Of a stretch of DNA of 64,000 bases, positions 24,467 through 32,118 are shown in pieces. Source of the DNA: Treponema peruense (GTDB lineage Bacteria > Spirochaetota > Spirochaetia > Treponematales > Treponemataceae); contig NZ_CP064936.1 in assembly GCF_016117655.1 (NCBI RefSeq), positions 2,418,001 through 2,482,000 on the forward strand. The letters run 5' to 3'. The notes beneath the pieces are model-generated. The model saw only the letters and a program-made list of their open reading frames with translations, had not been told where the DNA came from and searched no databases. The translations under genes were made by a program, and so were the position numbers. The stretch's first letter is position 1, and every line of letters starts with the position of its first letter.

Positions 24467-26855
24467 GAACTGCTCCGAACGGCTCTATTCTAAGAAGATT
24501 GACCGGTACCGAAGCTGCGTCAGAAAGTTCAGGTTCAAGAACAGTATTCAATATTGAAATCATTGCTTCATTGCGTTCTTTTTCTGAATCTGCATTCTGG
24601 GGAACGTTTGTGCTGTCTTTTTTCCCAGAACTGAATGCAGGAAGCCGTTTCTGAAGATCTGCTTCGTCTGCTGCCCACGGAGAAACTTCGTCATCTTGCG
24701 GATCGGGACTTATGTCTTCGTAATTCTTGCCGGAATTGTTCCAGTGCATGTAACCGTGGTCAACGCCGTCACGTACTCCGAATATTTCGCGCAGAACATA
24801 ATTTTTGTCATAATGCTGCCTGTCGTAACGCACGCCCATATAAAATGCCTGAACCCACGGCCGCACAAGAATATGGTTTCTTCCGATGACGGTATTTCTG
24901 TAGCTTCCGTAAAAATAAATTCTGTACGGACGCTCTTTTACCGGCGGATATTCCAAAAAGTCTTGCTCGAAGTGTGACGGATAGAACATAGGACAGATAA
25001 CATCAACATAGTCGCTCATAAGTTCAACGTCCTGTCCTGTACGTGTTCCGCTGCGGTACCAGCCGTTTGCGCCGTAAATGTCTATTCCTATCGGAGCATT
25101 TATGTTGTCACGCGCATATGCCAAGAATGAAACAAGCGCACTTTCCTTGTCCATGCCGCTGTCACGCCATCTGTATTTTGCCCGGCGAAGATTTGTTCCG
25201 TCTGTCGGGAATCTTATGTAGTCAAACTGAATCTCGTCGAATCCGCGTCTTATAAGTTCCTGCGCAATTTCTACGTTATATTCCCATACTTCTTCACTGT
25301 AAGGGTCAACCCAGTTTTCGTCATAATAGACAGTTTTTGTTCCGGTAACATTTCCTTCTTCGTCCGTTACATCTTCTGTTCCGCGTATTCCTACCCATGG
25401 GGAATTTGTTGCATCGTCCCAGACTGCGTACTGTTTTTTACCATAGGCTGCCAGATTTTTGTCCTTGAACACAACAATTCTTGCAATAAGATAAGTTCCG
25501 TCTTGCTTGAACTCGCGCGTAAATGTGTCGAGATCAATTTTGTACTGTGTGGACTTTCCTTTCTGTTTAAGAAGCGGACTTTCTGGTTCAAATCTGAGCA
25601 GACCGTAGTCGTCCTTCATGTCTATTACGAGCGAGTTAAGTTTGTTCTGCGAAATAATGCGGCGGTATTTCTGAATGCCTTCCATATTCCGCATCTGATA
25701 GGCAGAAACATAAATTGCCTTTTTCTTGTCTGCACGTAATCCCCACGGCGTAAGAGGCATGTCGGGATTCAAAAGCCACAGTTCTGAAAGGGTAAGAGCG
25801 CTGCCTGTTCCCGAAAGAGAGGCCGGTACATAAGCTGAATTTACCAGAGAACGCGGTGCATTCAAAAGAAGACGCCAGTTTTCAAACCCGTCTATGTCGG
25901 CCGTTTTTCCGTCTGCAAACAAAAACTGGCGGACTTTTCCTGGAGTAGAATATGCAATTCCTTCTGGTGTCTGGCAGAGTCCGTCTATTGTATCGCAGGG
26001 AAGACTTCCTTCGTAAATTTTTATGGCGCGCTTGTTTCTCCAGTCAAACCGGTAGATGTTAGGCATAAAACTCTGTGAAAGATAAATTTCTGTTCCGACA
26101 GAACCGTCTTCACGCTTTGTTACAACCGGAATTATGTCTGCAATTTCGTCGGGCTGGGTAAGACTTGGCATTGCTGCAAAACCGGCACTTACGTCCTGCC
26201 ATGAAGGTCTTGCGGCATCTGCTCTGTAATAGCTTAAGCCGTATATCGGATGCGACATAAAAACAACCAGTTCAGTTGCAGATTCTGTTCCGCCTGAAGA
26301 ATAAACCGGCATATGCGAAACTGCAACGGCCTTCATTCCGGCTGTTCCCGTACTCATTGAACCGATTGACTTCCAGGTTTTTGCACCGTCGCGCGAAAGA
26401 TAAACGGCATCCTTTGTTGCGGTAACAAGAATGTCGGGATTAAAAGGGTCGACGGCTATATCTTTAAGGAGCGGTGCTTTTTTTACAAGATTCTTGTTTT
26501 TGCCGTCATAATTTTTTATCGTAAGAAATGGAATTCCGTTGTTGCATTCAGTAAAGGTCTTTAAATCTGCAGAAGACACAATGCCTTTTTCTGTAACAAA
26601 ATACCAGCGTGCCGAAGTTTTAAGGATGCGTTCTACACCGCCTTCTGTCCAAAGAGGTTCCGCAAGTCCCGTAGGCAGAACCCTGTAAAGGCCGTTTTCT
26701 GTTCCGACAAGAAAGTTATTGTCAGAACCGGCGGCACTGCGTTCTGGAAGAGACTCGGGAAGTCTGTAAAGCGGTTTTGTCTGACCGAACAAAGCCAGAC
26801 TCAGGTTAAACGAAACAAAAGCAAAAGCACAAATTTTAAAAACAAAACTTCGCAT
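24459..26855 (-). CDS. Exported DUF4015 (putative glycoside hydrolase) protein
   Basis: A 798-residue exported protein (signal peptide to about LFGQ, residue 25). Residues about 40-350 look like a beta-propeller (LSRDGAKTWKSIGS is a typical sialidase-like Asp-box). The C-terminal half, about 385-720, is a TIM-barrel domain of the DUF4015 family: NSLVIDMKDDYGLLRF, RGFDEIQFDYIRFPTDG and SDYVDVICPMFYPSHF are its marks, with likely acidic catalytic residues. It is a probable carbohydrate-acting enzyme of the cell envelope. GATACT lies 6 nt before the ATG and there is no Shine-Dalgarno, so it may have its own leaderless mRNA. Confidence 0.8.
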   Translation of the reverse strand: MRSFVFKICAFAFVSFNLSLALFGQTKPLYRLPESLPERSAAGSDNNFLVGTENGLYRVLPTGLAEPLWTEGGVERILKTSARWYFVTEKGIVSSADLKTFTECNNGIPFLTIKNYDGKNKNLVKKAPLLKDIAVDPFNPDILVTATKDAVYLSRDGAKTWKSIGSMSTGTAGMKAVAVSHMPVYSSGGTESATELVVFMSHPIYGLSYYRADAARPSWQDVSAGFAAMPSLTQPDEIADIIPVVTKREDGSVGTEIYLSQSFMPNIYRFDWRNKRAIKIYEGSLPCDTIDGLCQTPEGIAYSTPGKVRQFLFADGKTADIDGFENWRLLLNAPRSLVNSAYVPASLSGTGSALTLSELWLLNPDMPLTPWGLRADKKKAIYVSAYQMRNMEGIQKYRRIISQNKLNSLVIDMKDDYGLLRFEPESPLLKQKGKSTQYKIDLDTFTREFKQDGTYLIARIVVFKDKNLAAYGKKQYAVWDDATNSPWVGIRGTEDVTDEEGNVTGTKTVYYDENWVDPYSEEVWEYNVEIAQELIRRGFDEIQFDYIRFPTDGTNLRRAKYRWRDSGMDKESALVSFLAYARDNINAPIGIDIYGANGWYRSGTRTGQDVELMSDYVDVICPMFYPSHFEQDFLEYPPVKERPYRIYFYGSYRNTVIGRNHILVRPWVQAFYMGVRYDRQHYDKNYVLREIFGVRDGVDHGYMHWNNSGKNYEDISPDPQDDEVSPWAADEADLQKRLPAFSSGKKDSTNVPQNADSEKERNEAMISILNTVLEPELSDAASVPVNLLRIEPFGAVHD

Positions 26856-26861
26856 ATTGTT

Positions 26862-26867
26862 AGTATC
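26862..26867 (-). promoter_or_regulatory. -10 box of the DUF4015 gene, possible leaderless start
   Basis: GATACT, then 6 nt (AACAAT) and the ATG at 26855. The -35 position at 17 bp (TTAAAC) is weak. It lies between the M16 peptidase stop and this start. Confidence 0.35.
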
Positions 26868-26898
26868 GGCAGTTTTGTTTCAGGGTTTAATTTTGTTT

Positions 26899-29757
26899 TC
26901 AGAAACTGATGTCTCCGTCACCGCAAACCGCAAACCATCTTGCGTTTCCTTTAATCCAGTATCTGTCAAAGACATCAAGCACTTCTTCAAAAGTAGTGTT
27001 TCTTACCTGCTCAAGCTGAATCTTGTCATAGTCAATGTCGTTGAACTGAAAAAGATTGTAAACCATGCGCTCGGCCATTCCACCTGAAGAAGCAGAAGAC
27101 GCGTATGTTGACGTAATGTACGAATTCTTGTAGGAGTCAAGTTTTTCGGCCCCCGAGGCAAAAACGTATGTTCCGTCAGGGGAAACATCTTCTATTACTT
27201 TGCCCTGCGCCATAAGAGTGCGTGCTTCTTTCATGTAGGATGCAAAGTTTTTTTTGTCAGAAACGTTAACAAGAATTTCTGTTCCGACAGGAGCTTTTGA
27301 ACCTATGACAGAACTTGAAGGACTGTAACATGCACCATATTTTTCGCGCACAACATTGAACATTATGTCTGAATGAATCTGGGAAGCCAGCACTGCCGGA
27401 ATAAAATCATGCGACGTATTGGCAGGTGAAGCAAAAACTCTTGCGACATACGCTGTTCCGGCTGCCGACGGATGGACTTTAACAACAGGTGCAGTTTCTT
27501 CTATTACTACAGGTTTTATTTCAGGATTTGCCTGCTGACTGCCTGATTCTTTGCGCTCAAGACGGCCGAGTGTTTTGTCAAGAATTTTTACCACCAATTT
27601 TGTGTCCACACTGCCTGTTGCCACAACAAAAATTCTTGAAGGATCCATAAGTTCTTTGTGAAGCATTTTCATGTTTTGGGCCGTAATTGAAGCGAGAGAA
27701 TCCTCCTTAACCGCAACAGTTGTTTCGTAAGGATGGCCTTTGTAAACGCTGTCCATAAGTGTTCTGAAAAGAAGCGACGGTGGATTGTTCTGTGATTTCT
27801 GCACTGACGTTCTGCATTCAAGAAGAAGATTCTGCATTACTTTGTCTTCAAACACGGGGTTTATAAAACCGTCTGCAAGTACACCAAGCATACGCGGCAT
27901 ATATTTGTCCAGCGTGGTAACACAAAGTGCACTTCCGCTCATTTTGCACATACTGCCTACAGATGAACCTGTTTCAAAAGAGATTTTGCGGCGGCTTTCG
28001 TAGTCATACTTTGCAGAACTTTCGGCCATGACAGAAAACAGTGCTGACTCGAGTCCTGACATCTGTTCGGGAAGGCTCTCCGTTCCGCCACGTACAGCCA
28101 CATATACTGATGACATGTGTCCGTCGCTTTTGCGTACATAAACCGGAATTCCATTTTTTAAAACCGCAGACTCAACCGGAACCGTTACATGTTCATTTTT
28201 TTGTGAAGAAGTCTTGTCCTGAACGCGGTACACATCCTGCGGCGAAAGTTGGGGAACATTATGCGCAACTTTTGTCTCGTCACGTGCAAATCGGCTTTCG
28301 TTACACCAGACAGAATTTTCCTGTGTTATAAGGGTAAATGAAGCTTCATCAAAAGCGGTTTTCTGTTTTTCATAGGTAACGGGGTTTACAAGTACCGCGA
28401 CCAGAGGCTTTTTGTCTGTAAAATATCTGTCAATAAAAGAAGCAACGTCTTTTTGCGAAACCTGCCTCATGTTGTCTATATAAGTATAATAGTAGGAACT
28501 TTCAACTACCGACCACCAGAAACTAAGGTTTGACATAAGCGCACCCGCCGTTTCACAGGAGCGCATCATGTCGTCGTTAAGGTTTGTGGCAATCTGCCGT
28601 ACGCGTTTTTTTGAATAAAGGCTTTTGTCTGCTGCAATCTGCGGAAGTATCTTATCCTGAATAAGCGAAGACATTTTTACCGCACGGCCGGCCAGATTTT
28701 CCTGTGCGCGTGAAAGAGTTGCACCGAATGAAAAAAGCCCGTTTGCCTTTACGGTCCTGTAGCCACCGTAAACATAATCTGTACCCGGAACAGACAGTTC
28801 TTCGTCACCGGCAAGCTGTGTTTTGAATATTCCGGATGGGTCAGAAAGAAGTGTTTCCAGGTAATCTGCAGAATATGTATCTTCTATGTCAAAGGCAGTG
28901 TCCGGTCCTCTGTAGTAAATTTCTACATAGGCGGAATCTTCGGGAAGCCTGTCGTATGGAATTACACAATATTCTGTTTGGGAAAGCGGTGCGGGATTCT
29001 GCCGTACAGTCTGCACCGGGGCGGAATTTTCGTTATTGCTCCAGGTGCCGAATATTTTTTTTACAAGTTCCAGCGTTTCCTGCGGATTAATGTCGCCGCC
29101 AATAAAAAGGGCTGAATTGCACGGAATATAAAACCGTTCCTGTATGTCGCGCATCTGGTCAAGTGTTGCCTTGCTTACAGACTCAAAGGAACCACGCGGG
29201 TCAGTTTTGTAAGGAGCATCCGGGAACATGCGTGAATTTATTCCGTATGAATAGACCGAAGAAGGGTCTGAAAAGTCCCCTTCAATTTCTGCCATTACGA
29301 CTTTTTTTTCGCTTTCAAATTCTTCGGGTCTCATAAGGGGGAATCTTACCGCCGCATTCCAGAAAGCAAGCCCTTCTTCTAGTTTGTCTGAAGGAATTGT
29401 GAAAAAGTAGTTTACCCTGTCTACACCGGTACTTCCGTTCCAGGATGAAACTCCAAGTTCTGAAAGAGCCGCAGTTACAGAAGCTGCTGTAGGGTTAAGG
29501 GAATTTCCCTTGAAAATCATGTGCTCATACAGGTGAAAAAGACCGGCTGTTTCTGGGGTCTGGGATATGGCACCGGTTCTTACCGCAATTTCTATGTATA
29601 CAAGCGGAACATTGTGGTTTTCGGCGGCGAATACCGTTAGTCCGTTCTCCAGAGTATATTCATGCAGATTTTCTACCGGAGTCTGCATGGCAAAGGCGCG
29701 GACGAGGATTGTGGCTGAAAGTACAGCGAGGATTACATTTTTTCTTATAGTTCTCAT
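26899..29757 (-). CDS. Exported M16 (insulinase-family) zinc peptidase
   Basis: A 952-residue protein with a signal peptide (ILAVLSATILVRAFA). The first M16 unit has the inverted zinc motif HLYEH near residue 74 (HxxEH) and the downstream acidic helix PEEFESEKKVVMAEIEGDF with the third ligand. Two more M16 repeats follow; the second half starts near AVLKNGIPVYVRKSDGH and lacks the zinc motif, as is normal for the inactive partner half. The enzyme probably degrades peptides in the periplasm or at the outer membrane. It is divergent from the STAS gene, with the repeat region in between. Confidence 0.9.
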   Translation of the reverse strand: MRTIRKNVILAVLSATILVRAFAMQTPVENLHEYTLENGLTVFAAENHNVPLVYIEIAVRTGAISQTPETAGLFHLYEHMIFKGNSLNPTAASVTAALSELGVSSWNGSTGVDRVNYFFTIPSDKLEEGLAFWNAAVRFPLMRPEEFESEKKVVMAEIEGDFSDPSSVYSYGINSRMFPDAPYKTDPRGSFESVSKATLDQMRDIQERFYIPCNSALFIGGDINPQETLELVKKIFGTWSNNENSAPVQTVRQNPAPLSQTEYCVIPYDRLPEDSAYVEIYYRGPDTAFDIEDTYSADYLETLLSDPSGIFKTQLAGDEELSVPGTDYVYGGYRTVKANGLFSFGATLSRAQENLAGRAVKMSSLIQDKILPQIAADKSLYSKKRVRQIATNLNDDMMRSCETAGALMSNLSFWWSVVESSYYYTYIDNMRQVSQKDVASFIDRYFTDKKPLVAVLVNPVTYEKQKTAFDEASFTLITQENSVWCNESRFARDETKVAHNVPQLSPQDVYRVQDKTSSQKNEHVTVPVESAVLKNGIPVYVRKSDGHMSSVYVAVRGGTESLPEQMSGLESALFSVMAESSAKYDYESRRKISFETGSSVGSMCKMSGSALCVTTLDKYMPRMLGVLADGFINPVFEDKVMQNLLLECRTSVQKSQNNPPSLLFRTLMDSVYKGHPYETTVAVKEDSLASITAQNMKMLHKELMDPSRIFVVATGSVDTKLVVKILDKTLGRLERKESGSQQANPEIKPVVIEETAPVVKVHPSAAGTAYVARVFASPANTSHDFIPAVLASQIHSDIMFNVVREKYGACYSPSSSVIGSKAPVGTEILVNVSDKKNFASYMKEARTLMAQGKVIEDVSPDGTYVFASGAEKLDSYKNSYITSTYASSASSGGMAERMVYNLFQFNDIDYDKIQLEQVRNTTFEEVLDVFDRYWIKGNARWFAVCGDGDISF

Positions 29758-29824
29758 ATTAATATAAACTCTATCACAATTTTAAGTTACTGTTCAGTGT
29801 GCAAATTAATTCCGCATTTTACAT

Positions 29825-29890
29825 GAAGATCCGCGTGGTAAGACGCAGTTTGATTAGATAAGTGCAGCGCAGGCTAAAATGCTCCCAGTC
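29825..29890. repeat. Second intergenic repeat module, copy 1
   Basis: The stretch from GAAGATCCGCG to AAAATGCTCCC matches 30847-30920 in the same orientation, with conserved ends and a more variable centre. It abuts and overlaps the 126-bp fold-back element to its right. Confidence 0.65.
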
Positions 29891-30007
29891 GGCCGCAGAA
29901 ATCGAAAACCGGCCAATATTGGCCTTGACGTGATTTTTGCGTAGAAACTATCGTTTGTCGCTTCGCGCCAACTAAAAATCAAGTCATTTCCGCTTCCCGC
30001 GTCCTCC
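29882..30007. repeat. 126-bp fold-back intergenic repeat, copy 2
   Basis: Inverted copy of 6305-6430, about 14 mismatches by eye. The 14-bp palindrome GGCCAATATTGGCC is unchanged (29911-29924), as are the arms GTGATTTTTGC and GCGAAGCGAC. The rest of this 438-bp gap, between two divergent genes, holds a 12-bp palindrome AGACGTACGTCT at 30045-30056 and the STAS promoter; no gene is seen. Confidence 0.8.
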
Positions 30008-30130
30008 TTCGCGCATTTTAACTTTCGTTAAGTATTGTCTTTTTAGACGTACGTCTTCCCATACGGACGTTGCTTTTACAGATACGAAGTAACAAAATTT
30101 CTTCAAATCAGCACAAAATATTGGACATAA

Positions 30131-30159
30131 TTGATATTTTTACGGTTATGCATTATACT
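30131..30159 (+). promoter_or_regulatory. Promoter of the STAS/zinc-ribbon gene
   Basis: TTGATA at 30131-30136, 17 bp, TATACT at 30154-30159. The leader of about 30 nt carries GGAGTG before the ATG at 30195, so this gene uses a normal Shine-Dalgarno start. Confidence 0.65.
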
Positions 30160-30194
30160 TAAACAAACTGCGGCTAGATTTTATGGAGTGAAGC

Positions 30195-30746
30195 ATGAGC
30201 AATAACGAGATTGTACCAGGATTCGATGAAGAAAAAGATTCCAGTCTCAAAATTAGTCTTGAAAAAGTCGAAAACAAGGAAAATACTATTCTGATTATTC
30301 TTAACGGCTATATTGATACATATAACTCGGTTTATTTTCAGAATCAGGTTGGCAGAATAGTTTCCGCAGGATATATAAATCTTATTTTCAGTTGTGCAGG
30401 ACTTAATTATGTATCCTCTACCGGAATCGGCTCATTTACGGCATTCCTTAAGTTGGTAAAACCAAAGGGCGGTGATATTGTTCTTCTGAGCATTCAGCCC
30501 AAAGTATACGAAGTATTCCAGCTTCTGGGATTCAGCCAGTTCTTTAACATCAAGGAATCTCTCGAAGACTCGATTTCTTTCTTCTCAGAACCTGCTGTTT
30601 CTGCACAGACATCTTTGTTCCCCAAAGTATTTGTGTGCCCGGTATGTTCACGCAGACTCAAGGCTACAAAGAGCGGCCGCTTCAGATGCTCTGACTGTAA
30701 GTCTATTCTTGTTATTGACCAGCAGGCTCAAATCTTTTTGGGATAA
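30195..30746 (+). CDS. STAS-domain protein with C-terminal zinc ribbon
   Basis: A 183-residue protein. Residues about 17-125 form a STAS domain like SpoIIAA-type anti-sigma factor antagonists: ILNGYIDTYNSVYFQNQVG and the helix-turn with the usual phosphorylation Ser in YVSSTGIGSFTAF. A tail of about 40 residues carries two Cys pairs, CPVC and CSDC, 16 residues apart, which fits a zinc ribbon. No kinase or phosphatase partner is nearby. It is followed by its own terminator, so it is monocistronic. The role may be in partner-switching signalling; the added zinc ribbon is unusual for a STAS antagonist. Confidence 0.82.
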   Translation: MSNNEIVPGFDEEKDSSLKISLEKVENKENTILIILNGYIDTYNSVYFQNQVGRIVSAGYINLIFSCAGLNYVSSTGIGSFTAFLKLVKPKGGDIVLLSIQPKVYEVFQLLGFSQFFNIKESLEDSISFFSEPAVSAQTSLFPKVFVCPVCSRRLKATKSGRFRCSDCKSILVIDQQAQIFLG

Positions 30747-30781
30747 GCCGGAACAACAAGCACTTTTTTAACGCATATACT

Positions 30782-30814
30782 GCCCTTCCGCTAACTGTGG
30801 GAGGGCTTTTTTAT
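30782..30814 (+). terminator. Rho-independent terminator of the STAS gene
   Basis: GCCCTTCC (30782-30789) pairs with GGGAGGGC (30799-30806) with one G-T wobble, followed by a run of six T. Confidence 0.88.
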
Positions 30815-30846
30815 TTAGTTATGATAACAGAGACGCGGGTGTACGG

Positions 30847-30920
30847 GAAGATCCGCGCGGGAAAAAGCAGTTTTGGTAGATAACTGCGTCTGCCCGTACA
30901 GGTTAAAATGCTCCCTGTCC
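30847..30920. repeat. Second intergenic repeat module, copy 2
   Basis: Matches 29825-29890 (GAAGATCCGCG at one end, AAAATGCTCCC at the other). It contains nested inverted repeats: GCAGTT with AACTGC inside, and an outer pair TGTACGGG / CCCGTACA with the flanking bases. The rest of the gap to 31094 is AT-rich with no gene. Confidence 0.65.
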
Positions 30921-31093
30921 CCCGAGGAGATGCATTTACATTGGCATACTGTGGAAGACATTTTATACCATAAATTGTGGATAAATACTATAATTACTTA
31001 TATTATAATCATTTATTTTGTGTAAAACCTGTGGTAAAACAGTGCTGCCCCTGTGAATTCATGTTCTTTGAATTCGGACTATGTAGCGAATTC

Positions 31094-31122
31094 TTGTTTT
31101 TATTCCCTGTCCGTGATATGCT
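31094..31122 (+). promoter_or_regulatory. Promoter of the membrane protein gene, predicted near-leaderless
   Basis: TTGTTT at 31094-31099, 17 bp, extended -10 TGATATGCT (TATGCT at 31117-31122), then 8 nt and the ATG at 31131. This supports ATG 31131 over the GTG at 31053, whose reading frame would contain the promoter. Confidence 0.45.
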
Positions 31123-31130
31123 TTAGAAAG

Positions 31131-32111
31131 ATGAAATCTTCTGGTAACCAAGTTTTGCAAAATATACTTAAGCTTATACTCGCATACATACTGATTGTTC
31201 TTGTGGGAACGTCGGCATGTGCTGTTCTGTACATGATTTATACAGCCTGTTCATCTATTGTTGCAGGCGAAGGACTTTCTGCGCTGAGTTTTTCCCTTTT
31301 TCTGGGGGGTGTGATTCTGGTTGGACCGGTTACGCTTATGCTCGGCGGTGTGTTCATGTGCTTTTACATTATTAGACACAGACTGCACAAAGCCGTTTAC
31401 ATTTCAATCTACTTTGTACTGGGTCTTGTTTCGTGGCTGGTGCTTGTTCCCGTTTGCATGAACCTTTATGCATCTGCGCAGAACAGCCTTCAGCAGCCAA
31501 CAGAAAAACGCCACCTTTCCCCGGGATATTTCAGAACTGACGGAACAAAAATCCTGTTTTATTCCGCAGTAAGAGAAAACAATATTGCAGACGGACTCTG
31601 CATTGACACAGCCGCCCGCGCAGACAACGAAACAAATGTTTATACATTCAAAAATGTAAAGGCTGCTGACTCATATACAGGATTTGCCGATCCACTCATA
31701 CAAAAAAATGTACGCATGCCAAGAGCCATGGAACTTGTAACGGGAACTTTCGGTATTTTTATAGCAGAATGTCATGCTGCATATGAAGCAGGATACCTTA
31801 CATGGATTTGTTACGCAACAATGGGTCTTGCAATGCTCGCGGCGGTTTTTCTGACAGCCATTTCAAAGTGGCGGCTTGTTAACGTAATAATCATTGCCGG
31901 AAACATCATTACGGTTTTTGCAGTCAATATAACAGTCGCAGGCGGAATGCTCCTTCAAAACGCAGACAGCTTTCTGAAAAATTCACTCGGCTTTATGCCC
32001 AAAAATTCCAGTCCGGTTCAGCTTATATTCAACATAACATATTTTATCCTTATTCTCATAATCGGAATTATTTCCTTAACGAAAAGAGACATTTCAAAAA
32101 CGGGAGAATAA
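31131..32111 (+). CDS. Polytopic membrane protein of unknown function
   Basis: A 326-residue protein I do not recognise. Three membrane helices lie in the first 110 residues (KLILAYILIVLVGTSACAVL; LGGVILVGPVTLMLGGVFM; SIYFVLGLVSWLVLVPV). A soluble segment of about 100 residues follows, then three more helices (WICYATMGLAMLAAVFL; VNVIIIAGNIITVFAVNIT; NITYFILILIIGIISL). An in-frame GTG at 31053 would add 26 residues without a ribosome site. The next gene starts 7 nt after its stop and has the same plan, three helices on each side of a soluble region, so the two may form one complex. Confidence 0.7.
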   Translation: MKSSGNQVLQNILKLILAYILIVLVGTSACAVLYMIYTACSSIVAGEGLSALSFSLFLGGVILVGPVTLMLGGVFMCFYIIRHRLHKAVYISIYFVLGLVSWLVLVPVCMNLYASAQNSLQQPTEKRHLSPGYFRTDGTKILFYSAVRENNIADGLCIDTAARADNETNVYTFKNVKAADSYTGFADPLIQKNVRMPRAMELVTGTFGIFIAECHAAYEAGYLTWICYATMGLAMLAAVFLTAISKWRLVNVIIIAGNIITVFAVNITVAGGMLLQNADSFLKNSLGFMPKNSSPVQLIFNITYFILILIIGIISLTKRDISKTGE

Positions 32112-32118
32112 AAAACAA

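Noticed and set aside
31053-31130. GTG start for the membrane protein
   Set aside because: No ribosome site, and an extended -10 promoter lies inside this part, ending 8 nt before ATG 31131.
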